Shown here one piece after another: positions 7,884 through 16,490 of a stretch of DNA of 64,000 nucleotides. A model generated the notes under the pieces. That model was not told where the DNA came from and searched no databases. It saw nothing but the letters and a program-made list of their open reading frames with translations. The stretch is from positions 124,001 through 188,000 of the forward strand of contig NZ_VULZ01000002.1 in NCBI RefSeq assembly GCF_009696445.1. Reading direction: 5' to 3'. The position numbers and the translations under genes are program-made. Source of the DNA: Porcincola intestinalis. Its GTDB lineage: Bacteria; Bacillota; Clostridia; Lachnospirales; Lachnospiraceae. Position 1 is the stretch's first letter. Each line of letters opens with the position of its first letter.

Positions 7884-9518
7884 TCATTCGATCTCATCGA
7901 AGTAGGAGCTGTCCTTGTGACAGATCGGACACTCAGCCGGCGGATTGTCTCCTTCATAGATATAACCGCAGACACGACATTTCCATTTTCGTGTTGCAGA
8001 TCCGGGCGTTGTCACTTCCTCATAATCGCCGGTGCCTTCTGACCTTGCATTTTTGCCTATTTCTTCTCCGAAAAAAGCTGCTGCACCGTTTTTCGCTTCT
8101 GCTCCATCTACGGCAAATGTCCGTAATGTCTTATATTTTCCGGCATCTTCACCGAGCAGCCCACTCCTGTCCGTGTAGGATGTATGGAGCATTTCTTCAG
8201 CGATCGGCGAGAGAGGCTTTCTGTAAAACTCTTCGTACAGCTGCTTCAGCTCTGGATTCTCATGACTCTTTCGCAGCTTCATCTGCGCATCCCGCTTGTA
8301 AAGACTTTCAATACGGGAATCCACCATAGTTCTGCGCTCTTCCACATCGGCTTTCGGCTGTCCTCCGCCGCCAATGCATCCTCCCGGACAGGTCATGACC
8401 TCAATAAAATCATAATGTTTTCCGGATTCCTTCGCCATGGAAAGGAATCTGCGGACATTCGATGTGCCATAGATCACGGCCAGCTGAAGGCACAGTGTTC
8501 CGATTTCTACGGCCGCTTCACGGATTTCCTGCATGCCGCGGACGGGCTCGAGTGTGTACAGTTCCTTTGGAGCAGGTTCATGTGTGACAAATTCGTAGGC
8601 AGTGCGGACGGCAGCCTCCATGACGCCGCCTGTGTTGCCGAAGATTACGCCTGCGCCGGAGGCCTCTCCCATCAGCTTGTCGAATTTTGAATCCTCCAGC
8701 GATGAAAAATCAATACCAGCCTTTTTCGCCCAGTCTGCGAGCTCACGCGTTGTGATGACATGATCCATATCTCTGAGACCGGGAAGATCCAGATACCTGG
8801 CGGAAGCATTCATTTCTCCGCGGCGGATCTCGCATTTCTTAGCGGTACAGGGCGTCAGCGCCACATTTACGATTTTCTTTGGATCTATCCCCATTTTCTT
8901 TGCAAAATAGGTCTTGATCGTAGGACCCTGCATCCCTATAGGGCTCTTTGCGGACGAAATATTCGGCAAAAGCTCGGGGTAATAGATCTCGGCAAACTTC
9001 ACCCAAGCCGGACAGCAGGATGTGAACTGGGGAAGTGGCTTATCGTGCATTGTAAGCCTCTCCACAAGTTCGCTGGCTTCCTCCACAATCGTCATATCTG
9101 CCGCGAAATTTGTGTCGAGCACATAATCTGCGCCCAGTTTCCGGAGGAGTGCTATCATCTTTCCTTCGACAAAGCTTCCTCTTTGCATTCCGAAAGCTTC
9201 GCCCAGGGAAACCCTGACGGATGGTGATGTACTGAAGATAAGAACCTTATCCGGATCCTTTGCTGCGGCTATTACGGCGTCCATCTCCGGTTTCTCTGTT
9301 ATCGAGCTGACCGGACAGACATTCGCGCACTGGCCGCAATGGATACAGACGGCAGTGTCGTTGGTCTTTGACAGGTCATAATAGCCGAGCACGCTGATAT
9401 AATCCCGGCAGATGTCTCTGCACTGACCACACTTAATACAGAGATTTTCTATGCGGCGGATGGCAGGATTGTCTGCCTCAATTGGAACACGGATGCTCTC
9501 TGATAAATGTTTTCCCAC
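7884..9518 (-). CDS. Monomeric [FeFe]-hydrogenase with C-terminal rubredoxin domain
   Basis: Cytosolic hydrogenase that exchanges electrons between ferredoxin-like carriers and protons. In the 544-residue product two [4Fe-4S] motifs are near residues 27-37 (CIKCGQCRDIC) and 58-68 (CIHCGQCANVC). H-cluster motifs follow: TSCCPAW near 166, TPCTAKKCE near 224, and TCPGGCIGGGG near 376. The last 35 residues carry CRVCGY and CPIC, a rubredoxin-like iron site, which most stand-alone HydA proteins lack. The start is GTG 9518, six bases after AGAAGGAGG; an upstream in-frame ATG at 9620 has no such site. It is monocistronic and ends in a 13-bp hairpin. The rubredoxin tail suggests a special electron partner or an oxygen/peroxide-linked role. 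Confidence 0.92.
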   Translation of the reverse strand: MGKHLSESIRVPIEADNPAIRRIENLCIKCGQCRDICRDYISVLGYYDLSKTNDTAVCIHCGQCANVCPVSSITEKPEMDAVIAAAKDPDKVLIFSTSPSVRVSLGEAFGMQRGSFVEGKMIALLRKLGADYVLDTNFAADMTIVEEASELVERLTMHDKPLPQFTSCCPAWVKFAEIYYPELLPNISSAKSPIGMQGPTIKTYFAKKMGIDPKKIVNVALTPCTAKKCEIRRGEMNASARYLDLPGLRDMDHVITTRELADWAKKAGIDFSSLEDSKFDKLMGEASGAGVIFGNTGGVMEAAVRTAYEFVTHEPAPKELYTLEPVRGMQEIREAAVEIGTLCLQLAVIYGTSNVRRFLSMAKESGKHYDFIEVMTCPGGCIGGGGQPKADVEERRTMVDSRIESLYKRDAQMKLRKSHENPELKQLYEEFYRKPLSPIAEEMLHTSYTDRSGLLGEDAGKYKTLRTFAVDGAEAKNGAAAFFGEEIGKNARSEGTGDYEEVTTPGSATRKWKCRVCGYIYEGDNPPAECPICHKDSSYFDEIE

Positions 9519-9780
9519 TGCGCGCCTCCTTCTTTTATTGAAACTTACGCCTTTTCTTGTTCTGTCATCCTTCCGGATCAGCTCATCCGAAAATGGCTGC
9601 AAGAAAGATCGATCCTGCAACCATTATACTTCTGCCTGTGTTTCCCCGCCTTAAAAATTACACCGACCGGACTTTTTCAAATATAAGAGACCGATTTTTC
9701 CCCAGGCGGTAATTTTCAGGTGACCTGGTCGCCAAAAAAAGCGTACTTTTCAATTTCTGTAAATGCTATATAGTAAGTGT

Positions 9781-9797
9781 AGTATTAGTTTAATACT
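9781..9797. promoter_or_regulatory. Palindromic operator candidate before the MoaF-like operon
   Basis: AGTATTA and TAATACT form a perfect inverted repeat around GTT, about 57 bases before the ATG at 9854. A further half-like TTAGTATT lies near 9811. TACTATT-type palindromes are known for HxlR/YodB-class quinone sensors, so a regulator of that class is plausible. The 335 bases between 9519 and 9853 hold no gene; they are the divergent promoter region of the hydrogenase and this operon. Confidence 0.5.
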
Positions 9798-9853
9798 TGT
9801 TTTACTTTTATTAGTATTTCAGTTTTTTAACATCAACAAAGGAGAAAACAAAG

Positions 9854-10195
9854 ATGTCTATTTATGAATTTACTAAGGGGAAAAAGGTCGATGTAGATTA
9901 TGAGACAGGCTACCACTTTGTAATTACCTATCTCAGTGAGAATAAACTGCATTGGGACGCACTCTCAAAGATCGCCGAGGGCGCTCCGGCACATGAGGAC
10001 GAGCCGTATACTTCTTATGACCTCGGCGATGGAAAATACATGGTCAACTGGATTGAGGAGTCCGGTCTTGTAGTATCCCAGATTGCAGATTTTGCAAATG
10101 GCAGGGTTTATGCCTTTATGACCTGGCCGGATGAGAATGCGCGCGGTAAAAGAGCTGAACTTCTTCACAAAGGCACACTGAAAATCATGGACTGA
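9854..10195 (+). CDS. MoaF-like small beta-barrel protein
   Basis: Protein of 113 residues resembling the MoaF-related domain, a lipocalin-like barrel. The most telling stretch is VNWIEESGLVVSQIADF followed by GRVYAFMTW, which matches the end strands of that fold. MoaF itself belongs to monoamine/molybdenum-regulated operons, but this domain is found in many stand-alone proteins of unknown role. A good GGAGAAAACAAAG site precedes the ATG. It heads an operon with an MBL-fold protein and an ABM monooxygenase-like protein, which together suggest handling of a small aromatic or quinone compound. Assignment is at fold level only. Confidence 0.6.
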   Translation: MSIYEFTKGKKVDVDYETGYHFVITYLSENKLHWDALSKIAEGAPAHEDEPYTSYDLGDGKYMVNWIEESGLVVSQIADFANGRVYAFMTWPDENARGKRAELLHKGTLKIMD

Positions 10196-10225
10196 TGTCT
10201 GATGACAGGCGAAAGGAACAAATCA

Positions 10226-11041
10226 ATGAGAAAATCATTATCCACAGAGAATTTTTAGATTCATGTGTTCGGCACAGATGACAACAGCTTCAATGTAACC
10301 GCAGTCATCCTTCAGAAAGAAGCTGACGTTTATCTCATCAATGCAGGTTTTACCAAAGCTGCGGCAAATGAGCTTGTTGATTTTATAAACACCGAAAAAC
10401 TGAATCTGAAAGGCGCATTTGTTATCCACGGCGATCCGGATTACTATTTCGGAATGGAACAGATTCTGCGCTCTATTCCGAAGCTGGAGATTCTTTCAAC
10501 AGAGGAGACTCAGCAGCATATCGCGGAGAGTGTCATCGGAAAACTTGCTGTCTGGTCTTCCGCGCTGCAGGAACAGGCCCCTGTAAATGTCATCCTTCCA
10601 AAAGCTGTTACAGGCGATAAGCTGAATATTCTCGGCACAGAGTTCGAGTTCGTCGGAGACGACAAGAATCGTATCAACCTGTTTGAAAAGAATGATAAAC
10701 TTCTGATCGGCGGTATTGATATTTTCAATGAGCTGCATATTTTCCTTGCAGACACAGGATCCGAAGAGAAGCTGCAGGCATGGATCGACAGGCTGACTTC
10801 TCTCGAAGCTCTGAATCCGGAAATTGTAATCCCAAGCCATGCTGATCTGAATGCTTCCTTTGACAAAAAGGCGCTTTCTGCTACGAAGGAATATTTACAG
10901 AAAGCTATTGAGTTCACAAAGGCATCCTCCAGGTCAGAGGAGCTTGCTGCTTCTCTGAAAACAGCCTATCCGGATTACATCAACACCGGAGTTATCGATC
11001 TTGGAGCCAAGGTTCTCCTTGGAGAAATTCAGTGGGGATGA
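10226..11041 (+). pseudogene. MBL-fold hydrolase interrupted by an early amber codon
   Basis: Metallo-beta-lactamase-fold protein of about 270 residues whose natural start appears to be ATG 10226, with GAAAGGAACAAATCA before it. Ten codons later TAG (10256-10258) stops the frame; after it the frame runs on as IHVFGTDDNSFN, which looks like the family's opening. Downstream the metal-site region reads VIHGDPDYYFGM, a variant found in a known subgroup in place of HxHxDH, then PSHADLN near the C-terminus. A GTG at 10265 could restart translation but has no ribosome site. It lies between the MoaF-like and ABM genes, overlapping the latter by four bases (ATGA). Either a recent nonsense mutation, a sequencing error or reinitiation. 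Confidence 0.7.
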
Positions 11042-11334
11042 TTATGTTAAAACTTATAGCTTCCAATCATATCAAAAAAGATCAGCTGGAAAAGTTCACT
11101 GTCCTGGCAAAGGAACTGATTATGAAGTCCCGCGCCGAAGAAGGAAATCTGTCCTATTCCATCAATGTAAGTCTAGATGATCCCTGCCTTTTTACGTTCG
11201 TGGAGGTTTGGAGAGATCAGAAAGCCTTTGATATACATAACAGGACGCCTCATTTTACCGATATCTTCCCGCAGATCCAGGCGATGTCCGATAAAGCGAC
11301 ACCTCCAACTTTCTATACGGAGTTGGATGCATAG
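11038..11334 (+). CDS. ABM-domain (antibiotic biosynthesis monooxygenase-like) protein
   Basis: Small ferredoxin-like alpha/beta barrel of 98 residues in the ABM superfamily, whose members oxidise quinols or degrade haem without metal, or act as quinone-handling proteins. Typical features are MLKLIASNHIKKDQLEKF, EEGNLSYSINVSLDD, and the FTFVEVWRDQKAFDIHNRTP block with its conserved Glu, Trp and His. The start ATG 11038 overlaps the MBL-gene stop (ATGA); ATG 11044 is an alternative. Third gene of the operon from 9854. The substrate is not predictable. Confidence 0.88.
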   Translation: MIMLKLIASNHIKKDQLEKFTVLAKELIMKSRAEEGNLSYSINVSLDDPCLFTFVEVWRDQKAFDIHNRTPHFTDIFPQIQAMSDKATPPTFYTELDA

Positions 11335-11351
11335 CTGAAAAGATTGATATT

Positions 11352-11840
11352 TCAGTGTACTGGCCCACTTTTGCTGTTGGAAATTTGAATAACCAAGTGC
11401 GCCAATAGCCCCTGGCAGCCGCGCTTCAGTTGATCTGTGCAGTGATCAAATTTTCTGGTATACCATGGATCCTCGATGATCTCCTCAGGACTGTCCGTAT
11501 ATTCCATCAGATAATGAATCTTGCTGTCCGGATCTTCCCCCAGGATTTGTCTCATATAGTACTCGTTTTCCTCATCCATGCCAATGAAGAGATCATAGAG
11601 ACTATAATCTTCCTTTCGCAGCTGCCTGGCTCTGTGTGCGCCGATCGGAATGTGTGCACGCTCAAGCGCAGCCTTCATCGGAGGATAGATCGGATTTCCG
11701 ATCTCCTCCGTAGAAGTCGCTGCAGAATCAATCAGAAAATCCTTAGCCAGCTTATTTCTGTTCACAAGATCCTGGAGAATATACTGGACTCCGACAGAGC
11801 GGCAAATATTGCCGTGGCAAACAAAAAGTCTTCTTATCAC
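11352..11840 (-). CDS. Low-molecular-weight protein tyrosine phosphatase, copy 2
   Basis: Second LMW-PTP of the window, 162 residues. P-loop CHGNICRS (Cys8, Arg14) and DPWYT with Asp124 are conserved, so activity is expected. It aligns without gaps to copy 1 (626-1090) for 150 residues at about 71 percent identity by eye count. The C-terminal tail after LLAHL is different and longer (IQISNSKSGPVH), which suggests the stop region was changed after duplication. The start is GTG 11840, eight bases after AAGGA. It converges with the ABM gene, leaving only 17 bases for both 3' ends. Confidence 0.9.
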   Translation of the reverse strand: MIRRLFVCHGNICRSVGVQYILQDLVNRNKLAKDFLIDSAATSTEEIGNPIYPPMKAALERAHIPIGAHRARQLRKEDYSLYDLFIGMDEENEYYMRQILGEDPDSKIHYLMEYTDSPEEIIEDPWYTRKFDHCTDQLKRGCQGLLAHLVIQISNSKSGPVH

Positions 11841-12280
11841 AGAAAATATCCTTTCTCAGATGCCGCACATCGAAGGCGTCCGTTAGGAGAGTGCCGTGTT
11901 CTGCGCTCTTTTGCGGGGTTTCTTCTTCTCTTTCAAATGTACACCATGAACCGAAAATTCCGGTAGTAAGGCCTTGGGCGACAATGGGCGGCAGGATATG
12001 ACATGCTGCGGACATTCAAGAGCCGTTTTCCCAGAGGGGAAAATGCCGGCTGGCAAATGTACATTTTTTTCTGTTTTTTCAGTTTATCCCTAAATGATTG
12101 TGTTTAGTCAATTAAAAGATTATCCAGTTAATAATCCATACCGTGTGGAGCGCTACTTTTCCCACTGCTATTCAATACGCCATTCCTTAGATGTAATAAT
12201 GAAACATAATCGAACCGGTGTCATCTCACCCTTTCGGAACCCGTCGGCTGTTCTGAAGTCCGAAAGTGCATGATTGCATC
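11841..12280. other. Gene-free stretch between phosphatase copy 2 and the Fic gene
   Basis: No open frame here looks like a protein. The left half is GC-richer and may be a decayed gene end; it holds a small TTTTCCC/GGGGAAAA hairpin near 12030-12047. The right part (12060-12160) is AT-rich with an imperfect GATTAT/ATAATC repeat at 12118-12136 and could hold the phosphatase promoter. Nothing else is supported. Confidence 0.4.
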
Positions 12281-13417
12281 TCATGTGTCCTTGCGTAGCA
12301 CATCCAAATATTCCTGATACGCGAATATCCGATTTCTGGCCGCATTTGTAGTTTCGTGAAGGATATCCAGATCAACCAGCTTTTGAACGGCAGAAGCTGC
12401 GGTATTGTAGCTGACATCTAATGCCTGCGCCGTCTTTTTAATGTCAATGATCGGATGCTGCTCCAGATAGTCAAACAGCCTGTGCACATGATCTATTTTG
12501 CGTTTGGATGGCGGCAGGATTGCCAAATTTCGGTCATGAAGTTTCGACAGTTTTTGAATCGAATCCATCGCATCCACCGCCGCTGCGCGGACTGCCTCCA
12601 AGAAAAAATGAACCCATTGCTCATAGTTTCCGCTTCGACGTACTTCCGCAATACGGTCATAGTATTCCACCTGGTTCTTTTTCAGAAAATAAGACACATA
12701 GATCACTGGCTTACGCAGTAATTGCTGTTCCATCAGGTACAGCAGGATCAGTAATCTCCCGATACGCCCATTGCCGTCAAGGAAGGGATGAATGGTTTCA
12801 AACTGGTAATGGATTAATGCCACCCGTACCAGCGCGTCATACCGCTTATCTTCGTTCATATACTTTTCCAGGGCGGGCATGGCCTCGTTCATATCCTCTA
12901 CATTTGGAGGAATGTAACGGGCATCTTTCAATGTACAGCCTGCTGGACCAATCCAGTTTTGCGAGCGGCGGAACTCACCGGGATTCTTTTCCTGGCCGCG
13001 AACGCCGGCCATTAATATTGCATGCGTTTCCCGAAGCAAACGATTGCACAGCGGCAGTTCTTGCATGCGAATAATCGCATATTGTGCAGCATTTACATAA
13101 TTGACTACATCACCAACATCCAGATTTACGTTGGTATCCATATCGGGATCCAGAATATCATCCAAAGTGCATTGTGTCCCCTCAATTTGGGATGTCATGA
13201 GTGCTTCTTTACGCACGTACATAGACACAAACAGGTCGGTGCTTGGAATCAGACTGGCGGCAGTATTCAGTTTTGCCAACTCCCGATTGGCCTCGATCAG
13301 AAGCTGTACAGAATCGCTGTTTAGTTCCAATGACTCAGGCGGCAAAGGAGCAGGCCGAAAGGATTGGTATGTCGCGTTACCAGTTATATTATTTACGTAT
13401 GCTCCTGCGCGGTTCAT
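12281..13417 (-). CDS. Fic-domain AMP transferase with winged-helix C-terminus
   Basis: Class II Fic protein of 378 residues. The catalytic motif HPFLDGNGRIGRLL (near residue 210) supplies the His and the anion-binding loop that transfers AMP to a hydroxyl side chain. The N-terminal part holds MTSQIEGTQCTLDDIL, the inhibitory alpha-helix with its S-x-I-E-G pattern that blocks ATP binding. The last 90 or so residues read as a winged helix (TAQALDVSYNTAASAVQKL), as in many Fic regulators. GGAGAATAACAT precedes the ATG. Many such proteins are domesticated toxin-like regulators. It neighbours an RloB-like remnant, hinting at a former defence locus. Confidence 0.93.
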   Translation of the reverse strand: MNRAGAYVNNITGNATYQSFRPAPLPPESLELNSDSVQLLIEANRELAKLNTAASLIPSTDLFVSMYVRKEALMTSQIEGTQCTLDDILDPDMDTNVNLDVGDVVNYVNAAQYAIIRMQELPLCNRLLRETHAILMAGVRGQEKNPGEFRRSQNWIGPAGCTLKDARYIPPNVEDMNEAMPALEKYMNEDKRYDALVRVALIHYQFETIHPFLDGNGRIGRLLILLYLMEQQLLRKPVIYVSYFLKKNQVEYYDRIAEVRRSGNYEQWVHFFLEAVRAAAVDAMDSIQKLSKLHDRNLAILPPSKRKIDHVHRLFDYLEQHPIIDIKKTAQALDVSYNTAASAVQKLVDLDILHETTNAARNRIFAYQEYLDVLRKDT

Positions 13418-13591
13418 ATGTTATTCTCCTTGTTATTTTGAAATAGCGACTTAATTATAGGCCTATTATTTCATAAATCAAGCAATTTTCTGAAATAACG
13501 TGTCCTTAACAGCGCCCTTATTTCAATATTATTCATGATCATACCTCCGATTTTTCCTCCCTGCTTCAGTAGTAACCCCGTAATCAGCCGC

Positions 13592-13634
13592 AAAAAACCG
13601 GGCAATACCGCCGCACAAAGCCCGGTGTTGCCCG
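13592..13634 (-). terminator. Terminator after the RloB-like remnant
   Basis: On the minus strand CGGGCAACACCG pairs with CGGTATTGCCCG (one G:U pair) across about 18 bases and is followed by GTTTTTTG. It sits directly after the stop at 13636. Confidence 0.8.
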
Positions 13635-13635
13635 A

Positions 13636-14010
13636 TCATCCTTTGTATTTTATAAGCTTATTTCCGTTCTTGCTGTTATCCTCAGTTATTATGTCTGCGC
13701 GTTTTACCGCATTTTTCACATCTTCGACCGTGATACCGGAAAGACATCTCTTAAAATCATTCTCATGTTTGTACTGATCCAGGTTCTCAAAATGCTCTCC
13801 AAACGCCTGGTTGATCGGCCCCAGATACTGGCTTCTATGACTGAGCGGTCCATTACATGCCCGCTTGTGGAGTACCATCCAAAGTTCAAAGCAATAATTA
13901 CAATAACCGAGGCGGTATTTGATGCGCTTGAATTCTCCTGCCTCCTTCATTTCAGAAAGTATACCTTCAAACTTCTCCTTATGCACAGGTTCATTGCTCT
14001 CTAAATAGGT
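13636..14010 (-). pseudogene. C-terminal remnant of an RloB-like protein
   Basis: About 115-125 codons that resemble the second half of RloB-type proteins, Toprim-like putative nucleases found in abortive infection and restriction loci. The block NYCFELWMVLHKRA corresponds to the conserved SNPCFELWLLLH motif, and the tail ITVEDVKNAVKRADII fits the closing helix. The N-terminal catalytic half is missing; the frame is closed by TAA at 14011 and only GTG 13986 with no clear ribosome site is available as a start. Family assignment rests on that one motif. Together with the Fic gene it may mark a decayed defence island. Confidence 0.5.
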
Positions 14011-14022
14011 TTACGAATCTAT

Positions 14023-14445
14023 TTAGTATTTACGCAAAGAAGACAGTATATCTTCCACTCTCCGGATTGCCTCTCTCACCTGCTGTTGTCCCTTTCGGAT
14101 CTTTGACTGAACGAAGATGTCTGCCACAAATCCATCAAAGAAGAAATCTGCAAAGGTAAGGAACCCGTCAATGTCTACATTCAAATTTTCAAGATCGCGA
14201 ATGTCACCAAGCTCATCCCGGAACGCCGCCATATCTCGTCTCGCGTCATCCACGTAACGGCTGGCGTTGTTTACCCTCATATGCTTCATCAGACCGGAGA
14301 ATGTGTTGCCGCCGAAAATATCAATCAATCCCCAGGTTCCGGCACTGCTCAGCTGCCGATCTGCTTCCTTCAGGCTGTCCAGCGCACGTTCTCCGGCCCG
14401 GATTGCTTCTCGTATCTCTTTATTCCTGTCATAAACTTCATTCAT
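14023..14445 (-). CDS. Hypothetical coiled-coil protein paired with a membrane protein
   Basis: Not recognised. The 140-residue product is largely helical: a charged N-terminal helix (EIREAIRAGERALDSLKEAD), a glycine-rich turn SSAGTWGLIDIFGGNTFSGL, a long helix rich in Arg and Asp, a hydrophobic Phe-rich segment FLTFADFFFDGF, and a closing charged helix. The start ATG 14445 is eight bases after GGAGG. It follows the 73-residue membrane gene by 16 bases, so the two form an operon. A CTAAATAG/CTATTTAG palindrome overlaps its stop (14001-14026). Possibly membrane-associated together with its partner. Confidence 0.75.
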   Translation of the reverse strand: MNEVYDRNKEIREAIRAGERALDSLKEADRQLSSAGTWGLIDIFGGNTFSGLMKHMRVNNASRYVDDARRDMAAFRDELGDIRDLENLNVDIDGFLTFADFFFDGFVADIFVQSKIRKGQQQVREAIRRVEDILSSLRKY

Positions 14446-14461
14446 TGCCTTATCCTCCACA

Positions 14462-14683
14462 TCAGGATACCGCTGCTGCGATCAATGCAACAAGGCCGAT
14501 AACAAGGACTACGGAAACTGCAATCAGTGCCAGACCGAAGACCGTCACTGCAAGCCCGGCCAAAAACAGCCAGCCGATACCTCCGAAAATCCATCCGAGC
14601 AGTGTGCCGACAGCCCGGAAAAACAATCCCGTAAGCTTAAACAGCCCGATTATGATAAAAATAAGTGCCAGAATGCTCAACAT
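14462..14683 (-). CDS. Small two- to three-pass membrane protein
   Basis: Very hydrophobic protein of 73 residues with hydrophobic runs around residues 2-17 (LSILALIFIIIGLFKL), 26-42 and 45-72, separated by short glycine turns. No family recognised. GAGGTAGAAAACC precedes the ATG. First gene of a two-gene unit with the coiled-coil protein at 14023. The pair could be a small membrane-stress or phage-shock-like unit, but nothing in sequence proves it. Confidence 0.75.
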   Translation of the reverse strand: MLSILALIFIIIGLFKLTGLFFRAVGTLLGWIFGGIGWLFLAGLAVTVFGLALIAVSVVLVIGLVALIAAAVS

Positions 14684-14926
14684 GGTTTTCTACCTCTTTC
14701 TCCTCATAGGCGGCTTCAGATCGATAGCGGGATGCGTCCTCGATTCCGATTGTTTTGCTGTATTCCTGATTTCTGTCTATTGTGATCAGTTTTGCCCCTG
14801 AGCAATCTGGAGACGCACATTATTGATCCTGCATTCAAATCCGATTCCGAGAACCTATATAGCAAGTTCGGGATGTATGTCACCGATGCCTTTATTATTT
14901 TTGCCTGTACGGATCCATTTTCCCAT

Positions 14927-16333
14927 TCAGGAAACTGAATAGAACGTGTGAAACGGTTCTTTGATAACCCGGTCGAATACTTTTTCTCCCTCAGCAGAAA
15001 GTTTTTCTTCATCAACGCCTGTCAACGTGCCGTTACGCCAGACCACACGGCCATTGACCATGGTAAGATCCGTATATCCTGTCACACCGCAGCGGGCGAG
15101 AAGATTCTTTGGGTCATGGAAAGCCCCTGTAAGCTCGAGCTTCGCAGAATCGATCATAAAGAGATCTGCTGCTTTATGAGGTTCCAGACTCCCAAGATCG
15201 TCACGGCCAAGCGTTTTCGCCCCGTTTACGGTCGCAATCTTGAGCATATCATACGGAGAGATCGCCCCGCCGCGGCTCTTGCTGAAGTACGACTGCGCCA
15301 TCCATCCAAGTCTCATAGAATCAAGAAGACTTGATCCATCATTTGTTGCCGAGCCATCGCATCCCAGGCTGATATTGACTCCTGCTTCCTGCATATCTTT
15401 AATCGGCAGAATCGGGAATCCTCCCAGCAGTGCCGGCGTCGGGCAATGTGAAACACCTGTTCCCGTCCTTGCGAGTGTTTTCCACTCTTCCGGCGTAAGT
15501 TCCCATGCATGGGCGATCCATACATCGGGGCCCACAAACCCGATTTCCTCCGCCCACTCCAGCGTACGCTTGCCCCACCGCCGGACCATCACTTCGTTCT
15601 CGCCTTCACCCAAATGCGTATGCATCCGGAGTCCGTTCTCCCTGCAGTATTTCACCGTTTCAACGAACGTCTCTTTTCTGCAATTCATGGGCTGACACGG
15701 AGACGGAACGATCTGATGCATCGAAAAAGGCCGGGGATCATGATATCGCTTTCTCAGCCGCTCACAGTCATCAAGGAACTCTTCCGTTGTTTCCACCATA
15801 TTCACGGGCATGTCGCTGCCGGACTCAGGCGGAAGTGTATTCGTTCCCCTTCCCGCATGATATCGGATTCCGAGGAGATCCGCTGCTTCCATCTGCCGGT
15901 CTACAGGCCGCTTGCCTGTTCTATCCGTGTAGCAGTATTGATGGTCAAAAGCCGCCGTACAGCCGTGCTTGATCAGATCCGCCATCGCAGTCAGCGAAGA
16001 GTAATAAATCACATCATCATCGATCGCCTGAAAGATTTTATAGATCTTCGCGATCCATTCAGGCACAGTCATATTCGCATAGTCTATCGTGATCAGATTT
16101 CTGACAAATGTCTGAAAGAAATGATGATGCGTATTGATGAGTCCCGGATAGATCAGCATACCGGTCGCATCAATCACCTCCGCGCCTTCAGCCTGTTCCG
16201 TTCCGCTGAGCGAAGGCCCGATGGATTCAATTTCCGGTCCATTCACCAGAATATCGGCATTCCTGCAGACCGTGTCGTTTTGATCACAGGTCACGATGGC
16301 ACGTGCGTTTTGAATGAGCACCTTTTTTCCCAT
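14927..16333 (-). CDS. Amidohydrolase, 8-oxoguanine deaminase-like
   Basis: Metal-dependent deaminase of the ATZ/TRZ branch of the amidohydrolase superfamily, 468 residues. The metal-binding NTHHHFFQT (near residue 66), the HTHLGEGENE His, the HAWELTPEEW His and the GCDGSATNDGS Asp are all in place. Sequence and length are nearest to 8-oxoguanine deaminases and related s-triazine or cytosine-type enzymes. The start ATG 16333 follows GAAGGAGGAGCGTTA; an upstream ATG is less likely. It is monocistronic with an AT-rich promoter region at 16370-16440. The exact base substrate is inferred and could be another purine or pterin. Confidence 0.85.
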   Translation of the reverse strand: MGKKVLIQNARAIVTCDQNDTVCRNADILVNGPEIESIGPSLSGTEQAEGAEVIDATGMLIYPGLINTHHHFFQTFVRNLITIDYANMTVPEWIAKIYKIFQAIDDDVIYYSSLTAMADLIKHGCTAAFDHQYCYTDRTGKRPVDRQMEAADLLGIRYHAGRGTNTLPPESGSDMPVNMVETTEEFLDDCERLRKRYHDPRPFSMHQIVPSPCQPMNCRKETFVETVKYCRENGLRMHTHLGEGENEVMVRRWGKRTLEWAEEIGFVGPDVWIAHAWELTPEEWKTLARTGTGVSHCPTPALLGGFPILPIKDMQEAGVNISLGCDGSATNDGSSLLDSMRLGWMAQSYFSKSRGGAISPYDMLKIATVNGAKTLGRDDLGSLEPHKAADLFMIDSAKLELTGAFHDPKNLLARCGVTGYTDLTMVNGRVVWRNGTLTGVDEEKLSAEGEKVFDRVIKEPFHTFYSVS

Positions 16334-16490
16334 TAACGCTCCTCCTTCTTTGATACGATACATAAACATATAGCTGATACAATGATGATCACCTGATAAG
16401 TAATACTCTATAGTCTATATCTGGTATAAGGTCAAGAGGGTAGGATTCGCCTTTTCGGTGCGGGAAGTTTTGGTCATTTACACGGACGCA

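Noticed and set aside
10256-10258. TAG as a pyrrolysine codon in the MBL gene
   Set aside because: No pyrrolysine genes are in view, the codon is near the start, and the protein is not a methylamine methyltransferase. A nonsense mutation or alternative start is simpler.
10440-10460. Degenerate HxHxDH motif read as loss of metal binding
   Set aside because: HGDPDYYFG is the normal motif of this MBL subgroup as I know it, so it is not by itself a sign of decay.
15505-16336. Long plus-strand frames opposite the amidohydrolase
   Set aside because: Antisense shadows of a conserved amidohydrolase with intact metal ligands; no start signals.
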